DNA from: Desulfovibrio sp. ZJ209
GTDB taxonomy: Bacteria; Desulfobacterota; Desulfovibrionia; Desulfovibrionales; Desulfovibrionaceae
Assembly (NCBI RefSeq): GCF_011039135.1
Contig: NZ_JAAKEJ010000001.1
Span: forward strand, 955,085 to 1,019,084
Direction of reading: 5' to 3'
DNA length: 64,000 nucleotides
The position numbers and the translations under genes are program-made. The notes under the pieces are model-generated. The model saw nothing but the letters and a program-made list of their open reading frames with translations. It was not told the origin of the DNA and ran no database searches. This document shows, one piece after another, positions 28,803 to 38,704 of this stretch. The first letter of the stretch is position 1. The number at the start of each line of letters is the position of its first letter.

Positions 28803-30025
28803 ATGACGGAGTCAGGCCCGCGCCCCTTCTCCGCCCTCGGCGAGGCCGGGCGCAACGAATACTGGGCCGCGCTCGCCCTGCGCCATTGCCCGGGCATCGG
28901 GCCGCGTTCGCGCGCGCGCCTGCTCCAGCTGTTCGGCTCCGCCTATGCGGCCGTGCGCGCGGCGGAAGAATGGCCCCGCGCGGGGCTGAACAAACGCCAG
29001 GCCGGCGAGTTCGCCCGCGGCACCTGGCGCAAGGAGGCCCGCCGGGAATGGGACGCGGCCCGCGTGCTCGACGCCGTCATCCTCCTCTGGCCCGACACGG
29101 CCTTTCCCCAACTGCTCCGCGAGCTCCCCGACGGGCCCGCGCTGCTCTACCTGTCGGGCGACGCGGGCCTGCTGCGCGCGCCGGCCATCGCCGTGGTGGG
29201 CTCGCGACGGGCCGGCGACCATGCGCTCGCGGTGGCGGCCCATATGGCGCGGCGCCTTTCCGCCTGCGGCATCGCGGTCATTTCCGGCATGGCGCAGGGC
29301 ATCGACAGCGTGGCGCATGCGGCGGCGCTGAACCGCGTGGGGCGCAGCATCGGCGTTCTCGGCACCGGCATCAACCGCGTCTACCCCCGCTGCGGACACG
29401 AGCTCTTCCAGCGCATGGCCCGGGAGGGCCTGCTCGTTTCGGAATTTGCGCCGGGCACGGCTCCGCTCGCCGGGAACTTCCCCATCCGCAACCGCATCAT
29501 CAGCGGCCTCGCGCTCGGCGTGGTGGTGGTCGAGGCGGCCAGCCGCTCGGGCAGCCTCATCACCGCGCGCATGGCGCTGGAGCAAAACCGCGAGGTCTTC
29601 GCCGTGCCCGGCCCGGCGCTGGACGAGCAGTGCGCCGGCTGCCAGGAGCTCGTGCGCCAGGGCGCGCGCCCGGTCTTCACCGTGGAGGACATCCTGCGCG
29701 ACATGGCCGATATTTTGCGGCCCTTCAGCATCAGCGAGGCGAGCCTGCCGCCCGATGTTCCCGACGAGGCGCCGGCCCTGATAACGGCCCCGGCGCCCGC
29801 AGCGCCGCCTTTGCCCGACAAGGCCCGGGCGGTCGGCGAATCCCTTGTACCGGCAGGCCCCAAGGAACGCCTGCTCGGCCATTTGCGCGGCAGGGGCGCT
29901 CTCCACATCGACACGCTCGCGCAGGAACTGGAGCTGCCCGTGGCCGAGCTCAGCGCGCTGCTCGTGGGCCTCGAGATATTGGGCGCCGTACGGCGCCTGC
30001 CTGGCGCGCGCTATGAGGCCGTGCC

Positions 30026-30029
<4 letters not shown>
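28803..30029 (+). CDS. dprA: DNA-processing protein DprA (Smf)
   Basis: A 408-residue DprA that loads RecA on single-stranded DNA during natural transformation. The Rossmann-like core has IAVVGSRRAGDHAL, ISGMAQGIDSVAHAAAL, GTGINRVYP and FPIRNRIISGLA, all canonical. An N-terminal SAM-like region and a C-terminal DprA winged helix (from about 350) flank it. Its stop overlaps the xerC start. DprA is widely conserved even where competence is unproven. Confidence 0.95.
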
Positions 30030-31015
<986 letters not shown>

Positions 31016-31040
31016 GACCGGGGAAATGTTCCCACAGGTC

Positions 31041-31069
31041 TTGGCATGGCAGGGACTTTGTGCTAAAGA
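31041..31069 (+). promoter_or_regulatory. Promoter of the pyrophosphatase gene
   Basis: TTGGCA (31041-31046), 17-bp spacer, TAAAGA (31064-31069), about 77 nt before the ppaC start. A good sigma70-type match in a short intergenic space. Confidence 0.55.
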
Positions 31070-31145
31070 GAACAACGCGGCGTCTGTGAGCCGCATCCCC
31101 ATGGCATCGCCTGCCGCCCTGGCGGCGCACAAAGGAGGCATCTTC

Positions 31146-32063
31146 ATGTCCGCACTCGTCATTGGTCACATGAATCCCGACACCGACAGCATCGTTTCCG
31201 CCATTGCTGCCGCCGACCTCTACGCCAAGCGCGGCATCGACGTGACCGCCGCCGCCCAGGCCGCCCCCACCCCGGAGACGGCCTTCGTGCTCGAGAAATT
31301 CGGGCTCCCCGCGCCGAAAATCGTCAACGACGTGGCCGGCCAGGACCTCTTCCTCGTGGACTTTTCCGACCTCGCCCAGGCCCCTGCGGGCATGGACTCC
31401 GCCACGGTGCTCGGCATCGTCGACCACCACAAGCTCGGCGACGTGACCACCTCAAGCCCCATCGAGGCGTGGATCTGGCCCGTGGGCTGCACCTGCACGG
31501 TCATCAAGAACATGTATGACTTCTACGGGGTGGAGCTCTCGCGCAATGTGGCCGGCGCCATGCTCAGCGCCATTCTTTCCGATACCGTCATTTTCAAGTC
31601 GCCCACCTGCACCGAGGCCGACCGCAAGGCCGTGGCCGAGCTCGCCGAGATCGCCGGCGTGGCCGACGTGACGGCCCTCGGCATGGAGATGTTCAAGGTC
31701 AAGAGCGCCGTGGACGGCACGCCCATCCGCGATCTCGTATTCCGCGACTACAAGGATTTTGACATGAACGGCAACAAGGTCGGCATCGGCCAGCTCGAGG
31801 TGGTGGATCTCTCCATCCTCGAGGCGGTCAAGGACGGCCTGCGCGAAGAGCTCGCCCGCGTCAAGGGCGAGGGGCGCCACAGCGTTTTCCTGCTTTTGAC
31901 CGACATCATGAAGGAAGGCTCGGAACTGCTCATCGTTTCCGACGACCCCGCCGTGGTGGAATCCGCCTTCGGCGTCAAGGTGGACGGCGACACCGTGTGG
32001 CTGCCCGGCGTCATGAGCCGCAAGAAGCAGGTGGTGCCCAACTTTGAAAAGGCCTTCAAGTAA
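31146..32063 (+). CDS. ppaC: Manganese-dependent inorganic pyrophosphatase
   Basis: A 305-residue family II pyrophosphatase of the DHH/DHHA2 type. Metal ligands lie in GHMNPDTDSIVSA, the DHH motif in IVDHHKLGD, and the C-terminal DHHA2 substrate site contains VMSRKKQVVPN. The ATG follows an excellent AAAGGAGG. It hydrolyses pyrophosphate and in sulfate reducers also pulls sulfate activation by removing PPi from ATP sulfurylase. No CBS domains are inserted. A strong terminator follows. Confidence 0.96.
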   Translation: MSALVIGHMNPDTDSIVSAIAAADLYAKRGIDVTAAAQAAPTPETAFVLEKFGLPAPKIVNDVAGQDLFLVDFSDLAQAPAGMDSATVLGIVDHHKLGDVTTSSPIEAWIWPVGCTCTVIKNMYDFYGVELSRNVAGAMLSAILSDTVIFKSPTCTEADRKAVAELAEIAGVADVTALGMEMFKVKSAVDGTPIRDLVFRDYKDFDMNGNKVGIGQLEVVDLSILEAVKDGLREELARVKGEGRHSVFLLLTDIMKEGSELLIVSDDPAVVESAFGVKVDGDTVWLPGVMSRKKQVVPNFEKAFK

Positions 32064-32085
32064 CAGGGGCGCCTGCCCCTCTCCC

Positions 32086-32121
32086 GCCGGGGCCGGCTTG
32101 CCGGCTCCGGCTTTTTCTTTT
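32086..32121 (+). terminator. Terminator of ppaC
   Basis: A 12-bp GC-rich stem GCCGGGGCCGGC/GCCGGCTCCGGC with one G-T pair and a 2-nt loop is followed by a T-rich run (32112-32121). Confidence 0.85.
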
Positions 32122-32166
32122 GGCGGCTTCCTTGCATGCGCGGGGCAAGTGACATAGCATCCCGCC

Positions 32167-35061
32167 ATGTCCCTCCGGCCGAATCCGCCAGCCTCTGGCG
32201 CTCCCCACGCCCTCGTCCTGCTGTATGGCAGCGACCCGCGCGAAAGCCTCGCCGCCCTCGCGGAGAAGGGGTCGCGCCCCAGAGTCATCGTTCTCCACGC
32301 GCCGGCGGGGCCCGCCACCGATGCAGCGGAAGAGGCCCTCGCCCTGGGCGAAAACCTCGTGGGGCAGGGGCGCCTCGCGGGCTTTGCCTTGGAGGGGCTT
32401 GAACCCGTGGAGGACTGGCGCGAGGCCGCCAACCGCATCCTTCTCCCGCTCGCGCGTGAAAACTCGGGCGCGCGGCCGCCCCTCCTCTTCCTGCTGTCCT
32501 GTGCCGTGCGCCCCGAGGCCGGCTGCCTTTGCGCCCTCGCCCGGCGCCTTGCCGCCGAGCCAGCCCTTGCCGGCGTTTCGCCGCTGCTCCTCTCGCCGCC
32601 CGGGGAGGGCACGCCCCGGCGCGTGCGCCATATGGGGAGCGTGTTCGACAGCCGCCGGGAGCTGCATGCGCTGTATGAGGGCCTCCCGGCCGCCCACCCG
32701 CTCGCGCAGAAGCGGCGCTTCTTCCAGGCCGCCCCTGGCGACGCCCTCATGGTGCGCCTTGACGACTTTTGCGGCGCAGGCGGCTTCCAGGCGAGCCTCG
32801 ACGAGCTCGCGCCGCTTGACCTCTGCTTCCGGCTGGGACACGGCCGCGCCGCATTCTCCACCGAGCCCGGTGCCCTGGCCGCGCTCCATGACATCCACGC
32901 CGGCCTCGGCACCGCCGCCTGCTGGAACAGCCTTGTCCAGCGCGGGCGCATCCCGCCGGGGACGGGGCGCCCCGACTATGCGCGCCATGTGCTCGCCGAC
33001 GGCCTCGGCTACGGCTGTACGCCGTGGCTCGTGGAGGGGCCGCACCTTCCCGCAAGCCCGGCGGAAAGCGACTCTTGGGAGGACGCGTGGCTCGCGTGGC
33101 GCCACGGGCCTGAGCCGGCGAGCCTGCTGCGGCTTCTGGCGCGCTCCGCGCCCGAAGAGCTTGCGCATCTTGTGGACCTGTGCCGTGCCTACCCGGCCCT
33201 CCTGCCCCATGCCCTCCCCTTGTATAGGGCACAAGCCCGGCACATGGAGGCCTTTGCCGGGGCCGAAGCCCTGCCGCACCTCAAAGAGGATGCCGCCCGC
33301 TGGCTCCGCGGCGAGACGCGCTTCCGCCACCGCCTGCTCCGGCCGGGCATGCGCGCCCTGGCGGATGCGGGCCTTTGGGCCTGTTCGCTGGATAAGGCCG
33401 CATCGTCCTATGACGCCTGGATGGAATTGCGCGAGCCGGGGCTCCGGCCGCCCCGCATGGAGCAGGGAGCGGGCTGGCCGGAGATCGCGGTGCTCATGCC
33501 GGTGTGGAACCCGCGCCCAGACCACCTTGCGGCGGCGCTCGATTCCGTCCTCGCGCAGAGCTATGGCCGCTGGCAGCTCTGCGTGGCCGACGACGCCTCC
33601 ACCGACGCGGCCATCCCGCAACTGCTCAGGGCCTATGCGGCCAAGGACCCGCGCATCCGGCTCGTCATCCGTGAGGAGAACGGCCACATCTCGCATGCCA
33701 CCAACAGCGCGCTCGACCTCGCGGACGCCCCCTGGGCGGCCTTTTTCGACCATGACGACCTGCTCGCCCCCACGGCCCTTGAGGAGACGGCCGCGGTCAT
33801 CGCTGGCCGCCCCGAAGTGCGCTGCATCTATACAGATGAGGACAAGATTGACGAGGACGGGGTGCGGCGGACCCCGGTCTTCAAGCCCGGTTTCGATGGC
33901 GACCTCGCCGCCATGGGACATCTCACCACCTGCGCGACGGAGCTGGTGCGCGCGGTGGGCGGCCTCAGGCCGGGCTTCGAGGGTTCACAGGATTTTGACC
34001 TCAGCCTGCGCATGATCGAGCGGCTCGAGCCCCGGCAGGTGGCGCACATCCCGCGCGTGCTCTACCACTGGCGCATCCATGCGGGAAGCACCTCGGGGAG
34101 CCTTGCCTCCAAGCCCTATGTGCTTGAGGCCACGCGCAAGGCGCTCACGGAAAGCGCGCTCAGGCGCGGCCATGCGGTGGAGGGCGCGGCCTCCAGCCAG
34201 AACAACTTTTTCAAGCTCGTCTTGGGAGTGCCTCCGGGGCTCACCTGCAGCGTCGTCCTGCTCGCCGACGGCTCCGCGGCCTCCCGCGCGCCCGCACCGG
34301 CCCTGCTGGAGGCGCTCGACGCGCTTGCCGCGATCATGCAGGTGGAAGTGCTCTGGCAACCGCTCACGCCCATGGCCGCCATGGCCCGGGGATGGATGGA
34401 GGAAGCGCTGCCCCTCCGCCGCCTTCCTCCTGCTGGCCCGCAGTGGACAGACGCCTGCCAGGCTGCCGCGCACGAAGCGCGAGGCCGGGTGCTGCTCTTT
34501 CTCCATGCCGGCCTCACGCCGGTGCTGGACTGCCGCCCGGAGCAGATGGTCATCCAGGCCCTGCGGCCGGACCTCGCCATGGCAGGCGCCCTTGTGTGGC
34601 GGCGCGGGCGGCTCTGGAACGGCGGCTATGCCCCGGATGTGACGGGCCTGCCCTTCCCGCTCCTGCGGGGCTCCGGCCCGGCGGACCTGCGCAACCATTG
34701 CTGGGGGCACTTCCTGCTCACGCGGCATGCGCTGGGCGTCGCCTGGCAGTGCATGGCCGTGCGCCGCAAGCTCCTGCTGGAGCCGGCGCCCTTCGACGCC
34801 AGCATGGGGCCCCTTGCGGCGGTGGACTACAGCCTGCGCCAGGAAGCGGCGGGCCGTTTCACGCTCGTTTCGCCGTGGGGGCAGTGGGAATTGCCGCCGG
34901 ATGCGGAAAGCGGGCCCGCCGCCCCTGGGGCGGAAGCCCGCTTCCTCGCCCGCTGGGGCGAAACCGTGCGCAGGCACCCCCTGCGCAACCCGAATCTGTG
35001 CGCCGCGCCGGACCACGGCTGGCGCCTCATGCTCGACGGCGGCGGAGAGCCCGAACGCTGA
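32167..35061 (+). CDS. Large three-module GT2 glycosyltransferase
   Basis: A 964-residue protein. The middle module (about residues 435-690) is an intact GT2 enzyme with IAVLMPVWNPRPDHL, CVADDASTDAAI, DxD-type FFDHDDLLAP and IYTDEDKIDEDG. The N-terminal 430 residues resemble the tail of a degenerate GT2 domain (RLDDFCGAGGFQASLDE, PLDLCFRLG) and the C-terminal 270 show another weak one (LLFLHAGLTPV, AVRRKLLLEPAPFD), both without the acidic triad. It probably adds sugars to surface polysaccharide or glycoprotein. It stands alone between ppaC and greA; the start lacks a strong RBS. Confidence 0.8.
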   Translation: MSLRPNPPASGAPHALVLLYGSDPRESLAALAEKGSRPRVIVLHAPAGPATDAAEEALALGENLVGQGRLAGFALEGLEPVEDWREAANRILLPLARENSGARPPLLFLLSCAVRPEAGCLCALARRLAAEPALAGVSPLLLSPPGEGTPRRVRHMGSVFDSRRELHALYEGLPAAHPLAQKRRFFQAAPGDALMVRLDDFCGAGGFQASLDELAPLDLCFRLGHGRAAFSTEPGALAALHDIHAGLGTAACWNSLVQRGRIPPGTGRPDYARHVLADGLGYGCTPWLVEGPHLPASPAESDSWEDAWLAWRHGPEPASLLRLLARSAPEELAHLVDLCRAYPALLPHALPLYRAQARHMEAFAGAEALPHLKEDAARWLRGETRFRHRLLRPGMRALADAGLWACSLDKAASSYDAWMELREPGLRPPRMEQGAGWPEIAVLMPVWNPRPDHLAAALDSVLAQSYGRWQLCVADDASTDAAIPQLLRAYAAKDPRIRLVIREENGHISHATNSALDLADAPWAAFFDHDDLLAPTALEETAAVIAGRPEVRCIYTDEDKIDEDGVRRTPVFKPGFDGDLAAMGHLTTCATELVRAVGGLRPGFEGSQDFDLSLRMIERLEPRQVAHIPRVLYHWRIHAGSTSGSLASKPYVLEATRKALTESALRRGHAVEGAASSQNNFFKLVLGVPPGLTCSVVLLADGSAASRAPAPALLEALDALAAIMQVEVLWQPLTPMAAMARGWMEEALPLRRLPPAGPQWTDACQAAAHEARGRVLLFLHAGLTPVLDCRPEQMVIQALRPDLAMAGALVWRRGRLWNGGYAPDVTGLPFPLLRGSGPADLRNHCWGHFLLTRHALGVAWQCMAVRRKLLLEPAPFDASMGPLAAVDYSLRQEAAGRFTLVSPWGQWELPPDAESGPAAPGAEARFLARWGETVRRHPLRNPNLCAAPDHGWRLMLDGGGEPER

Positions 35062-35077
35062 CGCCGGGCCGGCGCCG

Positions 35078-35566
35078 TCAGGCGAGTGCCTTGCTGCCCT
35101 TGAACGAAATATCCACCACCTCATAGGTGACGCGCCCGCGCGGGATGTCCACGCTCACCTCGTCGCCCACTTCCTTGCCGAGCAGGGCCTGCCCCACCGG
35201 CGAGAGGAAGGAGATGGAGCCCGAGGCCGGGTCCGCCTCGTCGGGCCCGAGGATGGTGAAGGTGCGGGATTCGCCGCTGTCCGCGTCCTCCACCTCCACG
35301 GTGGCGCCGAAGATCACCTTGTCGCCCGAGAGCGTGTCGAGGTCGATGACCTGGTAGAGCGCCAGGCGCGACTCGATATACTTGATGCGCGCCTCGGCCA
35401 TGCCCTGGCGCTCGCGGGCGGCGTCATAGCCCGCGTTCTCGCGCAGGTCGCCCTCTTCGCGGGCCTCCTTGATGGCCTGGATGATGGCCGGGCGCTCGCT
35501 CTTCAGGCGGGCGAGCTCGTCCTCAAGCCGCTTGTAGCCCTGTACGGAAATGGGAATGCTCGTCAT
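35078..35566 (-). CDS. greA: Transcription elongation factor GreA
   Basis: A 162-residue protein: N-terminal coiled coil with the acidic tip (EAREEGDLRENAGYDAARE) and a C-terminal FKBP-like domain (FLSPVGQALLGKEVGDEV). It rescues backtracked RNA polymerase by stimulating transcript cleavage. The start at 35566 is preferred over 35578 because GAGG lies 7 nt upstream. The gene converges with the GT2 gene, 16 nt between stops. Confidence 0.96.
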   Translation of the reverse strand: MTSIPISVQGYKRLEDELARLKSERPAIIQAIKEAREEGDLRENAGYDAARERQGMAEARIKYIESRLALYQVIDLDTLSGDKVIFGATVEVEDADSGESRTFTILGPDEADPASGSISFLSPVGQALLGKEVGDEVSVDIPRGRVTYEVVDISFKGSKALA

Positions 35567-35809
35567 GTTCGACCTCATGCGAAAAAAAACCTCCGCTGCA
35601 CGGGCAGCGCAGGCTCGGGATCAGGTGGAGATGGGGGGTGGCGGGCAACGAACACGGTTGCCTGAAGCCCCATACTAGGCAGCCGGCGCCCGCCCGTCAA
35701 GCCCCGTGCCCTTGGCGGCCGCGCCCGCTTTGCGCTTGCGCAGCCCGGGGGGGACGTATATGCTTGGGGACACGCGGCAAAACACCGCGCCCGAAGCCGA
35801 CCGAGAGTC

Positions 35810-37366
35810 ATGAAAAAGTATCTGCGCTATTTGGGGCCCGTGCTCGTGACCGGCATCTTTGTGCTGGCCGTCTACCTGCTCTACCACAAGCTCAAAGCCT
35901 ACAGCATCGCCCAGATCCGCCAGAGCATCGAGCAGATCTCCTACGGGCGCATCGGCGCCTCGCTCCTGCTCATGGTCATCAACTACATGATCCTGGTGGG
36001 CTATGACTGGCTGGCGCTCAAGGCCATCCACAAAAAACTCCCGCTGCCGCGCGTGGGGCTCGTCTCTTTCGTGGGCCAGGCGGTGAGCTACAATTTCGGC
36101 GCGCTGCTCGGGGGCACCAGCGTGCGCTACCGCTTTTATTCCGCGTGGGGCTTTTCGCTCACGGACATCGTGCGCCTCGTGCTCATGCTGGCCGTCACCT
36201 TCTGGGTGGGGGCGCTCGGCACCTGCGGCATCATCTTTCTCGTGGCGCCACCTTACATCCCCGAAGAACTGCTCACCAACATGCCCATCAAGGATGTGCG
36301 CATCCTCGGGCTCATCCTGACCCTGCTCGCCTGTTCCTACCTCGTGCTCTGCTTCACCGTGCGCAAGCCGGTGCACATTTTCGGCAAGGAATTCGTCTTC
36401 CCCTCGCCGCGCATCGCCGTCGCCCAGTGCATCGTGGCCGGCGTGGACATCGTGGCGGCCTCGGCCTGCATGTATGTGCTGTTGCCGGGTGACATCGGCA
36501 TCAACTTCCTCGATTTCCTGCCGAGCTACCTCATGGCGCAGGTGGCGGTGGTGCTCACGCATATCCCGGGCGGCGTGGGCATCTTCGAGCTCGTCATCCT
36601 CGAGCTCTCGCACACGAGCCACACCCAGGCCGTCTTTGCGGCGGTGCTGCTCTTCCGCCTCATTTACTATATCATCCCGCTGCTGGCCGCGGCGCTGCTG
36701 CTGGCCGCCTACGAGGCGCGCCAGCGCCGCTCCATGCTGCGCGAGGCCGGGCGCTGGCTCGCCACGCTCTCGCACTCCATCAGCGCCTATCTCGTGTTCG
36801 TGGGCGGCCTCATCCTGCTCGTTTCCGCCACCCTGCCCACGGCGCCGCGCACCGTGGCCATGATCACGCAGTGGCTGCCCATGAGCGTCATCGGCGCCGG
36901 GCACTTCGTCTGCGCGCTTTCGGGCGCGGCCCTGCTCTTCGTGGCCTACGGGCTGGAGCGCCGCCAGACCCGCGCCTTCCGCATGGCCGTGGCGCTGCTC
37001 GGCCTCGGCATCACAGGCGCGCTCCTGAAGGGCCTCTCGTGGGAAACGGCGCTCATGGCCGCGGTCATCCTGTTCGCCGTGTGCCTCGCGCACAGGCGCT
37101 TTTACCGCCGCTCCTTCTTCTGGGAGGAGCCCATCCCCTTCTACTGGCTCTTCGGGGCCCTGGCGGCGCTCGGCGTGGCCTTCCTGCTGGCCTGGTTCCT
37201 CTATCACCCGGCCTGGGACAGGGCCACAACCTGGGGCTTCGAGCGGCCTTTCAACGCCTCGCGCACCTTGCGCGCCTTCATCGGCATCGTGGCGCTGCTC
37301 ATGGTCTCCTGGGCGTGGCGGCTCTTTTTGCGGCAGCGGCAAAAGCGCCGCAAGGCAAGCGCCTGA
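35810..37366 (+). CDS. MprF-flippase-like polytopic membrane protein
   Basis: A 518-residue protein with about 13 membrane helices. The N-terminal half is a lysylphosphatidylglycerol synthase transmembrane (UPF0104) domain, with YNFGALLGGTSVRYRFYSAW and HIPGGVGIFELVILELS motifs. The aminoacyl-transferase domain of full MprF is missing, so it cannot make aminoacylated lipids itself and is more likely a lipid flippase or transporter. The C-terminal 200 residues are also membrane-spanning. It stands alone after greA. Confidence 0.8.
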   Translation: MKKYLRYLGPVLVTGIFVLAVYLLYHKLKAYSIAQIRQSIEQISYGRIGASLLLMVINYMILVGYDWLALKAIHKKLPLPRVGLVSFVGQAVSYNFGALLGGTSVRYRFYSAWGFSLTDIVRLVLMLAVTFWVGALGTCGIIFLVAPPYIPEELLTNMPIKDVRILGLILTLLACSYLVLCFTVRKPVHIFGKEFVFPSPRIAVAQCIVAGVDIVAASACMYVLLPGDIGINFLDFLPSYLMAQVAVVLTHIPGGVGIFELVILELSHTSHTQAVFAAVLLFRLIYYIIPLLAAALLLAAYEARQRRSMLREAGRWLATLSHSISAYLVFVGGLILLVSATLPTAPRTVAMITQWLPMSVIGAGHFVCALSGAALLFVAYGLERRQTRAFRMAVALLGLGITGALLKGLSWETALMAAVILFAVCLAHRRFYRRSFFWEEPIPFYWLFGALAALGVAFLLAWFLYHPAWDRATTWGFERPFNASRTLRAFIGIVALLMVSWAWRLFLRQRQKRRKASA

Positions 37367-37401
37367 ACCCCCAAGGGGAGTGGGGAAAACGCGCGCCCGG
37401 C

Positions 37402-37944
37402 TCAGTCGCGGATGTCGAGGCGCACCATGTCCTCCCCGTCCCGCTCCTCAAGCAGCACATCCACATGCCAGTTGCGCTCGGTCGTGATCTCGCGCCCCAC
37501 ATAGTCCGCATGGATGGGCAGCTCGCGGTGGCCCCTGTCCACAAGCACGGCCAGCTCCACCGCGCGCGGGCGCCCGTAGTCGAGGATGGCCTCGAGGGCC
37601 GCGCGCACGGTGCGCCCGCTGAAGAGCACATCATCCACCAGCAGGACCACGCGGCCGTCCGGGCTTTCCGGGATATGCGAGATGCCGATAAGGGGCTTGC
37701 CCTCAAGGCTCGTCCAGTCGTCCCGGTAGAGATTGATGTCCAGCGTGCCGAGCGGCACGCGCACTCCCGCGCGTGCCTCCAAAAGGCTTGCGAGCCGCCG
37801 GGCGAGGTCCACGCCGCGCCGCTGGATGCCCACGAGCATGAGGCCCTCGCAGCCGGGGTGCCGCTCCAGCACTTGCGCGGCGAGCCGCTCGAGGATGCGG
37901 CCCATCTCGTCCTTTGCGATCAAGAGTGTTATTGCGTCCTTCAT
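37402..37944 (-). CDS. pyrR: Bifunctional pyr regulator/uracil phosphoribosyltransferase PyrR
   Basis: A 180-residue type I phosphoribosyltransferase. The PRPP loop is VVLLVDDVLFSGRTVRAAL, preceded by MLVGIQRRGVDLARRLA; ending HVDVLLEERDGEDMVRLDI matches PyrR. In Gram-positives it binds pyr mRNA as an attenuator. Here no pyr gene or attenuator is in the window, so a mainly enzymatic uracil-salvage role is possible. It precedes no gene in its orientation within 400 bp apart from the distal upstream Cys-cluster gene, 24 nt before it. Confidence 0.92.
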   Translation of the reverse strand: MKDAITLLIAKDEMGRILERLAAQVLERHPGCEGLMLVGIQRRGVDLARRLASLLEARAGVRVPLGTLDINLYRDDWTSLEGKPLIGISHIPESPDGRVVLLVDDVLFSGRTVRAALEAILDYGRPRAVELAVLVDRGHRELPIHADYVGREITTERNWHVDVLLEERDGEDMVRLDIRD

Positions 37945-37968
37945 GGGTCCTCCTGCGGAAAGCGCCGT

Positions 37969-38529
37969 TCAGCGGAGCACTTCCGCCTTGCCCTCCGCGT
38001 CAAAGAGGGAAATGCGCAGGTCGATATAATCCCGCGCCAGGGTCTCGGCGGGGAGGCTCAGGGAAATGTGCCTGAGTTCCTCGAGGCTGAAGCCGAGCAG
38101 GTAGTGCGCCGCCTCCAGCCCGAGGTCGGCGAAGCGCAGGAGCGGCGTGAAGAGCACGGCCGGGCACGTCTGGTAGAGGTGCAGCCCGCCGTTCACAAGC
38201 ACGATGGGGAAGAGGCCGCAGGCCACGGGCTTGAGCGCCAGCGGCAGCCGGCAGCCATGAGGCGTGTCGGACTTGCAGCCCTGGGCGCCGATATAGGCGG
38301 TATCCGCGTGGAGGAGGTAAAAATCCTTGTCGAGGTCGGGGCGGATCTGCGACGGCAGGAGCGCCATGGGGAAGGGCACGGAAGAATCCTGCGGCCCGCA
38401 GCAATAGCGGCAGTCGCGGCAATAGCCGTTCTGGAGCCACGTGCCGCGCCAGCGCACCGCGCGCCTGCGCGGAAAGAGGTTGCGCCAGGTCTCCACATAG
38501 TGCCAGAAGCCTTTTGGTGCTTTGCGCAT
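37969..38529 (-). CDS. YkgJ-like cysteine-cluster protein
   Basis: A 186-residue protein with an N-terminal Cys cluster CRDCRYCCGPQ (residues 38-48), the spacing of the YkgJ/UPF0153 family, thought to bind zinc or an Fe-S cluster. Two more Cys (QGCKSDTPHGC and KPVACGLFP) add potential ligands. The start at 38529 follows GGAGG. It probably shares a transcript with pyrR. Function unknown. Confidence 0.72.
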   Translation of the reverse strand: MRKAPKGFWHYVETWRNLFPRRRAVRWRGTWLQNGYCRDCRYCCGPQDSSVPFPMALLPSQIRPDLDKDFYLLHADTAYIGAQGCKSDTPHGCRLPLALKPVACGLFPIVLVNGGLHLYQTCPAVLFTPLLRFADLGLEAAHYLLGFSLEELRHISLSLPAETLARDYIDLRISLFDAEGKAEVLR

Positions 38530-38704
38530 ACATCCTCCGGCCCCGGCCTGTGAAATGGCGGGGCATCGGCCACCCATATGCGCAATGGCGCGGCCGGTCA
38601 AGCGGCGCCGCCGGGGGCGCCCGCATTGCCTGGCGCGGGGCCGGATGCTACAATAGCGCGCTGTCCCTCCCCGCAAGCGACTCCTTCCCATCAAGGCGGT
38701 GTCC

